This document shows positions 9,782 through 19,411 of a stretch of 64,000 bases of DNA, in pieces. Under the pieces are notes generated by a model. The model was given only the letters and a program-made list of their open reading frames with translations, was not told the DNA's origin and did no database searches. Every line of letters starts with the position of its first letter. The first letter of the stretch is position 1. Position numbers and translations under genes: made by a program. The stretch comes from an uncultured Clostridia bacterium (GTDB taxonomy: Bacteria; Bacillota; Clostridia; Oscillospirales; Acutalibacteraceae): contig CANQGK010000007.1 in NCBI GenBank assembly GCA_947623175.1, positions 1 through 64,000 of the forward strand, given 5' to 3'.

Positions 9782-12700
9782 AGCTTTTCAAGAATTTCAA
9801 TAAGGATCTGTCTCTTCTCCTGTTCAGTAATGGACTGACCCATTTCGTCAATAGAATTGGTAATTTCATTATAGAGTAGTTTGGCTCTGTTGCTGTATTC
9901 GCTTCTGTTAAAGGTCTTGACTACCTCTCTGCCCTCACTATCAGTTGTGATCAACTTATAGGAATCAGCAGCGGAAGTTTCGTCAATAATCTGCGAGTCG
10001 TACTCCTCAATAGTTTCTTTAAAAACAGTAAGGTCTTTGATGAAGATTGCAATAGTTCTTTCGTTCCAGTCCTCTACTCTAAGAGCAGTTACTGCCTTAG
10101 CAAGGCGCTGTGTGAAGGTTGTTTCGTCATTGGTAATCGTCTTCATCAAATCAAGAATCTGATTCTCACTGTTCGCAAATAGATGCTGTATAGTTGTCTC
10201 CTTCAAAGAAGAATACCAATCCTGAATGATTGAAGTAAGCGAACCTCTTACATCCTGGCCTTTGGGAGTAAAAAGGATCTTAAGATCAGAAACAAGTGCT
10301 TTAAGCAGCGATACAATAGCAACGTCATACTCTTTTTTTGTCTGAGCGATATTATCAACTACATCAGCACTAAACTCTTTAAATCCAAAGAGCGCAAACA
10401 CCTTTTCAAACAAGTATTCTCTCGGGTTAATATCAAGCTGCTTCAAACTGTTTACAAATTTACGGTGGCTAGCGGAAATAGTCTTAAACTCTTCCTTACC
10501 TTTATAAGTCTTTGTCATTTCCTTGGCGAACTTTGGCAAAGACATATACCAGCGATTCATAGCAGAAACGATATAAGCAAAGCTATTATATACTTTTTCC
10601 TGCTCGTGAATAAACTCTTCAAACAATTGTTCGAGTTGAGCCAGATATGCAGTTTTTTCCTCGTTCCAGTCCTCAAGAACAACTGAATAATTGCTTGGGT
10701 TGTCATTGATTCCGTTAAGCAAATCTGCAGTTATTTTCTGCTCCGAATTACCCTTTTTAATAACCAGGTTGCTACGGTTCAGATGGATAATAGCAGCAAT
10801 ATAAATCGGAATAACACCGGTCTTAAGACCGATACCATATTCAGGTTTTGTCAGACGATCATACAATGTTGCGAAGTTCTGCTCACCATTAATACCTGCA
10901 TTAGCAAAGAAGGTCTGAATAGTGCAGAGCATATACTTCATATTCTCGTCTTCAGGTGCAACTACAATTTCAGGTGCTTCTGCGACATTCTTTACAACAC
11001 CTGTCTGCACAAGGGTGCTTCTCATAATCGAAACATCCTGACCCGTACCGGAAAGTCCAAGATTCGGTTCAAGCTCAGTGCTCAGCAGTCCATTAAGGAG
11101 CTTTGCTCTGCTGTTGATAGCCACTGTTGGCAAAATATTTTTGTTGATAGACTCATTATTAATAATCGGAGCATGTGGGTAGACTTTCTCACAAATCTCA
11201 GAGAGAAGAGCTGACATCTGAGCCTTACGGAAGACAGCAACCTTCTTGCCAGCATAGTAATAGTCAGCACCACCGGTCTCGGGTCGAGCATAAGAAAAAA
11301 TGAACGAGCCGATAACTTCTTCGAGATCCTCAATATAAATCTCATATTCATCTTTCAAAAGTTCATCGTCTACAACGAGGTTTTTAAGTTCACAAACTGC
11401 ACTGTATTCAAAAGCGACCTTCTCAATATAGATAAACTTCTTAGGCAAGCAGAATACAACTCTTTCCCCGTATGTATCGGATGTAATCTTCTTTGCAATC
11501 TTCGCAATATCTTCCTTATTTTCAGGAATTACTGCATATATCACACCGTCAGCCATTGTATCCGAGATTTTTAAATTCCAATCTTCTGTGGACCAAAATT
11601 CCTTACTGTCAATGAAAAGAAAATCAAAATAACGGGTAATCTCGTGCTCGTCGTTGTATCTGGTAGGATACATATAACTGTCGAAAGAAGAGTTATTGAG
11701 AACATCCTTTACTCTTAAAGTTGCCTTATTACTCTCTATCCTTTTTTCGATTTCACCGGGAATATCAACACCGCTGCTCTCTTTGAGCTTCAAGTAGTTA
11801 TTGCTTCTCTTGAGATAAACAATGCAATCCTTGTTTATAAGTTCTTCAAGTGCATTGCTGATTTCCTTTGTATCTGTAACACTCTCACGAAAGGCATCAA
11901 CGATGATGTCGTATACAGGAGGCAGTTTCTCATACTGCTCAACCATGTAAATTAAGGAAATAGTTTTGATAATCCTCGCGTGAATAGAACCACCGTCAAG
12001 CTTCTGTAGAATATTAGAAGTGAGTTTATAAATTTTATGAATCTCACTGGTATAAACCTCTTTTCGGAAAAGGGGTTCAAAATAATCGTACAGATAATCA
12101 GGTGTCAATAACGGGAACTCACCGTCTGCACTCTCAAGGAAAGAAGACAGAGTATGCTTTTCCTGAGAGGACAAAAAAGTAAACAAGGTTCTTTCGTTTT
12201 GAGCAACTTTTTCAGAAAGACGCGGCAGAATAAAGGTCGATACCGGATGCAAAGGATAGCAACCGTAAATAGCAGAGTTCACGCCTTCCGTATCCTTGCC
12301 GTCGATCAGACCGTTTGCAACATAGCGTTCCTTGAGATCCTCAAGCTGTGGCTTGTATTTAGATACAAAATCCTTCCAGAAATCAGGATCCTTCTTGATA
12401 ACAGCAGAAATAATTTCATACATCTGCGCAAAGTTGTTGTGAAGTGTTGTATGCTTAAAGCGACCGGACACACCTCTCCAACCGTCTACTTTCTCTTTAG
12501 GCAGATTGTTGTCGATATAGTTTGAGATATCCTTATGGCAAATGAGCATAAGGTGCATCTGCTTTTTACCACTACGTACACATTTCTCTGCAAAATCCTG
12601 CAACAGCTTAATATCACTGATTGTGGCGTTACCTATGCTCGATTCAAGATATTTACTAAACTCATCATAAACAATGTAAACTCCGTCATACCCGACCTCA

Positions 12701-13395
12701 CATAGCTTGTCTACAACCTTTTCGTAGAGCTCCACAACATCGAAACCAAGGAAAGGATTGAAACTACTGCCGGAAGTCAGGCTCGGATATAATTCGACGA
12801 ATTTTTCATACGCCTCAACATTGTATTCCTTTAAAGAAAGAATGAACTGTTCAATAGGTTCATTTAAGGCTTCTAAAAACTTATTATAGGTTTCAGGGTA
12901 ATCTTTCTTCCAACTCTCAATCGCATTGACAGACGCCTTAAAATGAGTTTCAGGCATAATGTCGCTGAGGTTTTCGTCATTAAGTGCCTGTTGCAAAGCA
13001 AAAAGGAATGACTGAGTAAGACTTGCGCTACTGCCTCCGACAACAATGGGAAGCAGCTTTCTTCCACTGTCAATAAACGCATTCGTATAGTCATAGAGTT
13101 TCGGATTGCTTTTCTTCATCTTTTCGAGCAAATTAGCAAAAAGCGCCTTATCTTTCTTATAGAGAAGAGAAAGCAAAACAAGAATAATATGAGATTTTCC
13201 ACGTCCGTAGGCACCAATAAGGATTCTTGCTCTTTCAGTAGAATTCGGCGCCGTACTCAGCATAACATCCTCAATGATGTCTAACGAGGACATGGTAGGA
13301 ATAAATCCGGAAATCTTACCCGTGTTATTCAGATCATACGCGATATTTACAGAAGTCTGAAAACCTTTTGCTACATCTATTTTATTGTTAAACAC
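9775..13395 (-). CDS. 1206-aa P-loop ATPase, BrxC/PglY-like
   Basis: RILIGAYGRGKSHIILVLLSLL Walker A, GVYIVYDEFSKYLE Walker B; size and layout resemble BREX BrxC/PglY ATPases. Confidence 0.6.
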   Translation of the reverse strand: MFNNKIDVAKGFQTSVNIAYDLNNTGKISGFIPTMSSLDIIEDVMLSTAPNSTERARILIGAYGRGKSHIILVLLSLLYKKDKALFANLLEKMKKSNPKLYDYTNAFIDSGRKLLPIVVGGSSASLTQSFLFALQQALNDENLSDIMPETHFKASVNAIESWKKDYPETYNKFLEALNEPIEQFILSLKEYNVEAYEKFVELYPSLTSGSSFNPFLGFDVVELYEKVVDKLCEVGYDGVYIVYDEFSKYLESSIGNATISDIKLLQDFAEKCVRSGKKQMHLMLICHKDISNYIDNNLPKEKVDGWRGVSGRFKHTTLHNNFAQMYEIISAVIKKDPDFWKDFVSKYKPQLEDLKERYVANGLIDGKDTEGVNSAIYGCYPLHPVSTFILPRLSEKVAQNERTLFTFLSSQEKHTLSSFLESADGEFPLLTPDYLYDYFEPLFRKEVYTSEIHKIYKLTSNILQKLDGGSIHARIIKTISLIYMVEQYEKLPPVYDIIVDAFRESVTDTKEISNALEELINKDCIVYLKRSNNYLKLKESSGVDIPGEIEKRIESNKATLRVKDVLNNSSFDSYMYPTRYNDEHEITRYFDFLFIDSKEFWSTEDWNLKISDTMADGVIYAVIPENKEDIAKIAKKITSDTYGERVVFCLPKKFIYIEKVAFEYSAVCELKNLVVDDELLKDEYEIYIEDLEEVIGSFIFSYARPETGGADYYYAGKKVAVFRKAQMSALLSEICEKVYPHAPIINNESINKNILPTVAINSRAKLLNGLLSTELEPNLGLSGTGQDVSIMRSTLVQTGVVKNVAEAPEIVVAPEDENMKYMLCTIQTFFANAGINGEQNFATLYDRLTKPEYGIGLKTGVIPIYIAAIIHLNRSNLVIKKGNSEQKITADLLNGINDNPSNYSVVLEDWNEEKTAYLAQLEQLFEEFIHEQEKVYNSFAYIVSAMNRWYMSLPKFAKEMTKTYKGKEEFKTISASHRKFVNSLKQLDINPREYLFEKVFALFGFKEFSADVVDNIAQTKKEYDVAIVSLLKALVSDLKILFTPKGQDVRGSLTSIIQDWYSSLKETTIQHLFANSENQILDLMKTITNDETTFTQRLAKAVTALRVEDWNERTIAIFIKDLTVFKETIEEYDSQIIDETSAADSYKLITTDSEGREVVKTFNRSEYSNRAKLLYNEITNSIDEMGQSITEQEKRQILIEILEKLC

Positions 13396-13413
13396 GGCAA
13401 CAGCCTCCTGTCT

Positions 13414-14292
13414 TTATTTATTGATTGCCTTATAATACTCTTCCACACACTCAAGGAAGGTCATCGGCTTAGCAATGCGGATAACATCAAGTCCTGCTGT
13501 ACGAACAACCTTGATGTATCCCATCAATTCGATTTTGTAGAGTAATGCTGTCAATGTGATTATATCAAGATTAAATATCTTACCGGCATTACATACATCA
13601 TTCTGAATTGCAGAAATCTTAATTTCCTCTTCGCCGTTCGCCTGATCGAGAATAACAGCAAGCAGAACTAGAGGATGAAGAGTATCTTTCTTCGGAACAG
13701 ATTTCTTATAAAGCTTTTCCTTTCGGTTGCTGATATTAATCAATCCGAGTTCACCAAGAGGACAATCAATATTGCTCTCCGGCTGAACTTTTTCAGGAGA
13801 AGATTTGATACGGGGTACATATGTGTTGATGATGCAGTTATAATCATCTTCCAACGATCTTTCAGATACCTCTTCACCGTTAATCATAATGTAGTTAGAG
13901 AGCTGCTTTACAAAATCCTCCTTGTTAAACTCACTCTGTTTGAACTCATTGTAAAAGAAGTACCAGGCAGTTGCTTCGTCTTTATTAGATGCAAGCATGT
14001 AATGCAGTAACCAAAGTGTACCCATTTCCTCAATGTAGGGGTCGTTCTTAAAAACGATCTCTCCAAAGGGTGTAAATGACTGCTCTCTACGTCCTGCATT
14101 TGGCTCCGTGGTAAGTTTGACTGCCTGCAGCCAATACCTCAATGCCTTTACCATGTTTGCACCGATTCCGAGAATATCCATAGGGTTACCTTTTGCTCCC
14201 ATAAATACTGTCGGCTCTATTTTCACATTTCGCATACCTTTATTTAACCATCCTTTACGGATGAAAAAGGTATCGTGTGCTCTAAACTTCAT
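13414..14292 (-). CDS. DUF4007 family protein
   Basis: KFRAHDTFFIRKGWLNKGMRNV...NPMDILGIGANMVKALRYWLQA; family known beside PAPS-reductase/dnd genes. Confidence 0.75.
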   Translation of the reverse strand: MKFRAHDTFFIRKGWLNKGMRNVKIEPTVFMGAKGNPMDILGIGANMVKALRYWLQAVKLTTEPNAGRREQSFTPFGEIVFKNDPYIEEMGTLWLLHYMLASNKDEATAWYFFYNEFKQSEFNKEDFVKQLSNYIMINGEEVSERSLEDDYNCIINTYVPRIKSSPEKVQPESNIDCPLGELGLINISNRKEKLYKKSVPKKDTLHPLVLLAVILDQANGEEEIKISAIQNDVCNAGKIFNLDIITLTALLYKIELMGYIKVVRTAGLDVIRIAKPMTFLECVEEYYKAINK

Positions 14293-14304
14293 ATTCTTGC
14301 TCCT

Positions 14305-16023
14305 TTAGTCCTTAGTCTTCAGGTAACGGTCCATTAGGCAACCGCCATCTAAGTACTTTGCAGTAACACACATCTTGCACCTTTTGCATTTCTTATCGTT
14401 GATGTAATAGGTATCACCGATAATAGAGATGGCACCGAATCTACAAAGGGACTCACACTTTAAGCACTTACGGCAAGCATTAAATTTCTTGATCTGATAA
14501 CCAATCATTCTCTGCAAGTCATTGTGCTTTGCTACATTCATTGTTTTAACTTTTACCGCATATTCAAATCCGTCCTGTGAGAAGGGTTGAATTGAAATAA
14601 TCGGCACATTAGTCTTAATGTCTACAACGATTGTTTCGTTGATTAACTTGCGACCAAGCTCGGGGGCTATTCTTCCAAAGGGTGTAAACAAACCAATAAG
14701 GCAATCATCTACCGGTCGCTTCAGTTGATATACTTTAGCATTTTCTTCGGTTGTGCAGTTGGTAAATTTAATCTTTACATCAGATGCTGCTGCCACACCG
14801 TTACCACCCTGACGAGCTTTCCACTTGCCAGAGTTAATATACTCTTCGGGGTCGGGCTTTCCGATGCGCTTTGCAAAATCAATCAGGAAACTATGCCACT
14901 TCTCATACTGCTCAGGCATATATATCTGAGAAAGGAATTCTGCACGAATGTTATTGTTCGGGCAACACCAACAGCCAACACGATCGTATCCCAAACGATA
15001 TGCATCATTAAATTCAACTTCTTCACCGAGAAGATAAAGCCAAATATCAATATCTTTCCAGAAGAAGATAGGTGTTGCAACCGTCTGCTGCTGAATCTTT
15101 GTAGACTCAGCATTATCTTCTATTCGGTTGTATTTACTTCTGCTTACGGATTCGCATTTGCGGATGCCGTAGTAAGTCAGAATACTCTTATCTCTGTAAA
15201 GGCTAGAAATAACGCGAGAAATAGGTCCTGTCTTAAACATAAAACAGCACCAACGAAGCATTCTTGCCGGAGGTCCAATGTCCTCACAGACCTCGTAGAA
15301 ATTCTGCTCTTTATTTTTGGCAACCTTGAAGATAGCCTTAGGATTATTCTTCTTAAATCGCTCAGCATATTCAATCGTGAACGGGAACTCAAGGGTGGTA
15401 TTACCGAAGATATGTACAAGACTAGGATCCGAAAGTGCTTTTACCACTAGATCAGCGGTTACCGTGGAATCCTTACCACCGGAAAAGGACAGAACAATGT
15501 TTTCACGAGGGTATTTAGCTGCCGACTCCTGAATAAAGATATTTGCTTCATACTTCAGGTAATCAAGGCGACCTTGGTTCGCTCTGATAAAGGTTGCTAT
15601 GTTCTTATTAAAGAAATCGTAGTTATTCTGTTCCTTGTATTTTTCGAGTTGTTCTCTGATATACGCGGCTGAATACTTCTTATACCACGCAGCAGTTACA
15701 ACTATAGGTTTTCCATCTATATAATAGCGATTATTTGACGCCCATACGCTTTTTTTGATATAGGCAAGTGGCTTGTCCGAGAGAATTTCTAAAAGCAAAC
15801 GCTCTTCCGGGAATACAGGTCTTAAGTCTGCAACTAGATACGATGTATTACCACCACAAAGAGGACAAGTATCACGGTCTGCGCCGTTTACTGCTTTGAT
15901 AAGCGGAACCTTGCATTTATCACACCAGTGCAGTTCATAAGGAATATCTTCCTCGGTCTTTATTCCGCAAACACTGCAAACTTCTTCATCGGTTTCACGG
16001 TTACAATTCTTGCACCACACCAA
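14305..16023 (-). CDS. dndC: DndC-like phosphoadenosine-phosphosulfate-reductase-family protein with N-terminal zinc ribbon and C-terminal ferredoxin-like domain (TTG start)
   Basis: VLSFSGGKDSTVTADLV PP-loop; N-terminal CKNC...CSVC and CDKC...CPLC; C-terminal CRKCLKCESLC...KKCKRCKMC; TTG preceded by GGAGGTGATTA. Confidence 0.8.
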   Translation of the reverse strand: MVWCKNCNRETDEEVCSVCGIKTEEDIPYELHWCDKCKVPLIKAVNGADRDTCPLCGGNTSYLVADLRPVFPEERLLLEILSDKPLAYIKKSVWASNNRYYIDGKPIVVTAAWYKKYSAAYIREQLEKYKEQNNYDFFNKNIATFIRANQGRLDYLKYEANIFIQESAAKYPRENIVLSFSGGKDSTVTADLVVKALSDPSLVHIFGNTTLEFPFTIEYAERFKKNNPKAIFKVAKNKEQNFYEVCEDIGPPARMLRWCCFMFKTGPISRVISSLYRDKSILTYYGIRKCESVSRSKYNRIEDNAESTKIQQQTVATPIFFWKDIDIWLYLLGEEVEFNDAYRLGYDRVGCWCCPNNNIRAEFLSQIYMPEQYEKWHSFLIDFAKRIGKPDPEEYINSGKWKARQGGNGVAAASDVKIKFTNCTTEENAKVYQLKRPVDDCLIGLFTPFGRIAPELGRKLINETIVVDIKTNVPIISIQPFSQDGFEYAVKVKTMNVAKHNDLQRMIGYQIKKFNACRKCLKCESLCRFGAISIIGDTYYINDKKCKRCKMCVTAKYLDGGCLMDRYLKTKD

Positions 16024-16055
16024 TAATCACCTCCGTTCTAACAATATCACATTTT

Positions 16056-16075
16056 ATGTCCGATAAAACGGACAT
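16056..16075. promoter_or_regulatory. Palindrome ATGTCCG-ATAAAA-CGGACAT upstream of the dndC-like start
   Basis: Perfect 7-bp inverted repeat, 33 bp before the operon's first start codon. Confidence 0.5.
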
Positions 16076-16084
16076 TGTGGTTAG

Positions 16085-17392
16085 CTAATAATCTTTAATC
16101 TTATTAATCTGTTCTATTGCGTACAGCGGCAGATTCAAAAGCCAATCTTCCTTCTTATAGTCAGCCATTGAAGTACGAACAGACAATTCAGGCTCAAACC
16201 TCTCTCGATAGGTTTTGAGACTCTTTGCTCTCAGGTTCGTTTCGGCTTTTACTTCAATAGGAACAATCTGTTCACCGGTATCAACGACAAAATCAATTTC
16301 GCAAGAGCCTCTGTCATTGGTGTAATAGTAAATGCCTAAATCTTCAATCGTTTTTAATTGCTGGCAAACATATTGTTCGGTCAAAGCTCCTTTGAATTCA
16401 ACGAAAAGGTCATCACCGTCAAGCAGTGTACGCTGACGAAGACCTGTCATACAGCCGAGGAGTCCCACATCGACTATGAAAAGTTTGAATGCTTTCAAAT
16501 CCTCATAAGCTTTCAACGGAATACCTGCCGCATTAACACGACTGACCTTGTGCACAAGTCCGCAATCGGAAAGCCACATAATCGCAGTTTCATATTCTCT
16601 TGCTCTGCCGCCTTCACGAACAAGGCCATAAATAAACTTCTTATTCTCTCTGGCGAGCTGCGACGGAATACTGTTCCAAAGCATACGGATTTTCGGGACA
16701 ATCTCGTTCGGTGCGTGTTTTGAAAAGTCTTGTTCGTATGCCGCAAGTATTCTTTTCTGAATCGCACGAACCTCATTGAAATCTTTACTTTCGGCAAAAC
16801 TTTGAACTGCTTCCGGCATACCACCGACAAAATAGTAGTGTTTCAATGCATCAATATAAGTTTGCTTAAAGCTTGCGATCATTTCATAATCCTGATTTTT
16901 CAAAAGCTCTGCAAAACGTTCGTTGCCGGTTGCCATTAAAAACTCACTGAAAGAGAGAGGATAGAGCTTTAAGAAATCGACCTTGCCGACAGGAAATGAG
17001 GTGCCCTGATGTAAAGCAATTCCCAAAAGAGAACCGGCGCATACAATGTGATACTGCGGGGCGTTCTCATAAAAATATTTAAGAGAAGCAAGTGCTCTCG
17101 GAATTTCTTGAACCTCGTCAAAAATCAGCAGGGTGTTGTCCGGATTGATTTTGCGTCCGGCATACAATTCCAGTCCTAAAATCAGGCGATCTGTATCCAA
17201 GTCTGCTGAAAACAAATCCGCCATTCTTGAATTGGAATCGAAGTTAATATATACAGTATCCGCATAAGCCTGTTTACCAAACTCCTTCATCAGCCAAGTC
17301 TTGCCGACCTGTCTTGCACCTTCAATAATCAACGGCTTGCGGCGCTTACTGTTTTTCCATTTATATAATTTTTCAATCGCAATTCGGTACAT
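16085..17392 (-). CDS. ATP-binding protein, AAA_14/DUF4143 family
   Basis: PLIIEGARQVGKTWLMKEFG, LLIFDEVQEIPRALASLKYF, C-terminal EIDFVVDTGEQIVPIEVKAETNL. Confidence 0.85.
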   Translation of the reverse strand: MYRIAIEKLYKWKNSKRRKPLIIEGARQVGKTWLMKEFGKQAYADTVYINFDSNSRMADLFSADLDTDRLILGLELYAGRKINPDNTLLIFDEVQEIPRALASLKYFYENAPQYHIVCAGSLLGIALHQGTSFPVGKVDFLKLYPLSFSEFLMATGNERFAELLKNQDYEMIASFKQTYIDALKHYYFVGGMPEAVQSFAESKDFNEVRAIQKRILAAYEQDFSKHAPNEIVPKIRMLWNSIPSQLARENKKFIYGLVREGGRAREYETAIMWLSDCGLVHKVSRVNAAGIPLKAYEDLKAFKLFIVDVGLLGCMTGLRQRTLLDGDDLFVEFKGALTEQYVCQQLKTIEDLGIYYYTNDRGSCEIDFVVDTGEQIVPIEVKAETNLRAKSLKTYRERFEPELSVRTSMADYKKEDWLLNLPLYAIEQINKIKDY

Positions 17393-17591
17393 ACTGCACC
17401 CCCATATTATAAATCAGTATTAGTATATCACTATATGCCAAAAAATGCAACGATTATTTGAACATTAAATCCGTTTTTTACATCGAACTTAGTGGAAACG
17501 CTCTTACTTTATTAATTCTGTTATTCCAAAGTATCATCTCAAAGTCCCAAAGTATCAATTTGATACTTTGGGATAGCTATGAAAATAAAAA

Positions 17592-17632
17592 ATCAGTGCC
17601 AACGATGAATTAATTTCAAAGTTAGCACTGAT
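17592..17632 (-). terminator. Rho-independent terminator downstream of tnpV
   Basis: 12-bp stem ATCAGTGC(C/T)AAC/GTT(A/G)GCACTGAT, followed on minus strand by TTTTTTATTTT. Confidence 0.6.
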
Positions 17633-17666
17633 CTTAATTAGATAAGCAGATAATATGGCTTATTCG

Positions 17667-18125
17667 TTATAATTGCCCATATATGACTTCATTATTTACC
17701 ATTTCTGCCGCTCTGTTTCGAATATTATTCATCCTCCGCACCCACGCCATTGGGTCGGCAGCTTTGAGTTGTTCAGTTACGCCTTCTTTTTCGGCGAGTT
17801 CTTTTACCAGCTGGAGAAAAAGTTGTTGTGCCTGTTCTTCGGTATCGGCGAGGTGGGAATGGAGCTTGCCGGAAGTGAGCAGATTGTAGTAAATCGCTTT
17901 ATGGTACTGCTTTAAGTGTCGCAATCTACGCTGTCCCCATATACCAATGGGACGGTTATCTTTTTCCGCCGGTAATGACAAGTCCGGCAATAGGTAGTCG
18001 CCGGTCTGTGTATAAGTACCGCCGAGTTGTTCAAATAGTGTGTCAGTCATAGTAAAACCTCCTTTGCGCTTATATTGTACAAAGGAGGCGAATAAAAGTC
18101 GAATGTGCGATTTATGAATTTGCAA
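17667..18125 (-). CDS. tnpV: TnpV transposon-encoded protein
   Basis: FEQLGGTYTQTGDYLLPDL...GIWGQRRLRHLKQYHKAIYYNLLTSGKL...WVRRMNNIRNRAAEM. Confidence 0.8.
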   Translation of the reverse strand: MQIHKSHIRLLFASFVQYKRKGGFTMTDTLFEQLGGTYTQTGDYLLPDLSLPAEKDNRPIGIWGQRRLRHLKQYHKAIYYNLLTSGKLHSHLADTEEQAQQLFLQLVKELAEKEGVTEQLKAADPMAWVRRMNNIRNRAAEMVNNEVIYGQL

Positions 18126-18196
18126 ATTTTGCCCGTGCCAAAAATTACAGCGAACATTTCCAAATCTGTGCTACTTTTTACAGCGAATATTCACTC

Positions 18197-18778
18197 TTAT
18201 GTTTTTAATCCTCGTATCACTTGCCAACGAGGGAATTCCTGAAGCGTGCGGATATGCCAATCGGATTTGCGAGTGATTGTGCGAAAGTATTTCGAGCAGT
18301 AGAATTCTATTAAATATACTTTCGGAATGTGATTCACATTGTTCCTCTTGAATGATTTTAGATGTCCCTTCTTGCACCAATTATTGATAGATGTCGTGCC
18401 GTAACCGATTACTTTTGATATTTCGGTCGCAGTCAGCACATCAGGATATTGTGCAAAAAGTTCCGTGTAATACAGCTGCATATTTTCAAGAGTCTGTTCG
18501 GGTACTTCGGCGTTCATTTTGACGGCATAGTTCCCCTTGTACCACCCAGCCGGTGCTGAATAGGATTCGGGAAATACTTTTCTCTTTTCAAGATATGTAA
18601 TAACATCCGCCTTTTTGATTTTGTAACAGCGGGTTTTCTTGCCCGTGTATTCGCACGGAATCTTTCCGCTTCGCAGCAGATACAAAGCCGTTGATTTGCT
18701 GATGTGACAGATTTGATAGAGTTGGTCTTTGGTAATAATATCGGGAATTGAATCCCAGTTTATTGCGGTTTCATCCAT
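18197..18778 (-). CDS. Helix-turn-helix/excisionase-like DNA-binding protein of a mobile element
   Basis: ITKDQLYQICHISKSTALYLLRSGKIPCEYTGKKTRCYKIKKADVITYLEKRK (excisionase-type HTH). Confidence 0.7.
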   Translation of the reverse strand: MDETAINWDSIPDIITKDQLYQICHISKSTALYLLRSGKIPCEYTGKKTRCYKIKKADVITYLEKRKVFPESYSAPAGWYKGNYAVKMNAEVPEQTLENMQLYYTELFAQYPDVLTATEISKVIGYGTTSINNWCKKGHLKSFKRNNVNHIPKVYLIEFYCSKYFRTITRKSDWHIRTLQEFPRWQVIRGLKT

Positions 18779-19044
18779 AGCAATACACCTCGAAAATATT
18801 TTTGTCGGTGTGGGTTTTTCCCGTGTATTGCCGTTGTTGGTATGTTTATTCTGTTCTTTCCGCAGTTCTTTCCAAAATAGTGCCTGTTCTTTCCGAAAAC
18901 AGCGAAAATGCCGTTATTCGAACTTTCCTTTATTCATCGGGATTTCAGCGGCGCAACCGCCAAAAAAGCCTTTAATATCAAGCATTTTCGGCAAATACAA
19001 AGTCGCCCGAAACTGCCTTCAAAAATCGCTAAACAACCATTGAC

Positions 19045-19108
19045 TTATAAAACTCGAAATGCTGTGTTCCCAAAAGGAACCTAGGGTTCGAATCCCTAAC
19101 TCTCCGCC
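19045..19108 (+). other. 3' portion of a tRNA-Ser-like gene (variable arm, T arm, acceptor 3' strand, CCA), putative att site
   Basis: GTTCC-CAAAA-GGAAC long variable arm; TAGGG-TTCGAAT-CCCTA T arm; ACTCTCCGCCA; no matching 5' GGAGAGT half upstream. Confidence 0.65.
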
Positions 19109-19411
19109 AAAAAGTCCGGTCCTCAAGCGGTTTTTTCGCTTGGGGGCTTTCTTATTTCTCCCTCGGAAAGCCTTTATCAAGTCGAGTTCTCTCCTAAAAT
19201 GTGGCTCTTCTCTCCTAAAACGGACGATTTTGGAGCTATTCGAACCTAAACCGCTATGTACTCGGCATACCTCTTGGCTGAGATACGCCATTTTCTTATG
19301 AGATTACACCTAATGCCCCTTTCAGACCGTTCAACATAGCGTCAGCAGACAACAACTTGGAATTGTAATCCAAATGGCATATACATTTGCCGTTGTCAAG
19401 GTCAAATATTG

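Noticed and set aside
19045-19108. Possible functional tRNA-Ser
   Set aside because: No 5' acceptor strand or D arm and an imperfect anticodon stem; treated as a 3' fragment/att site.
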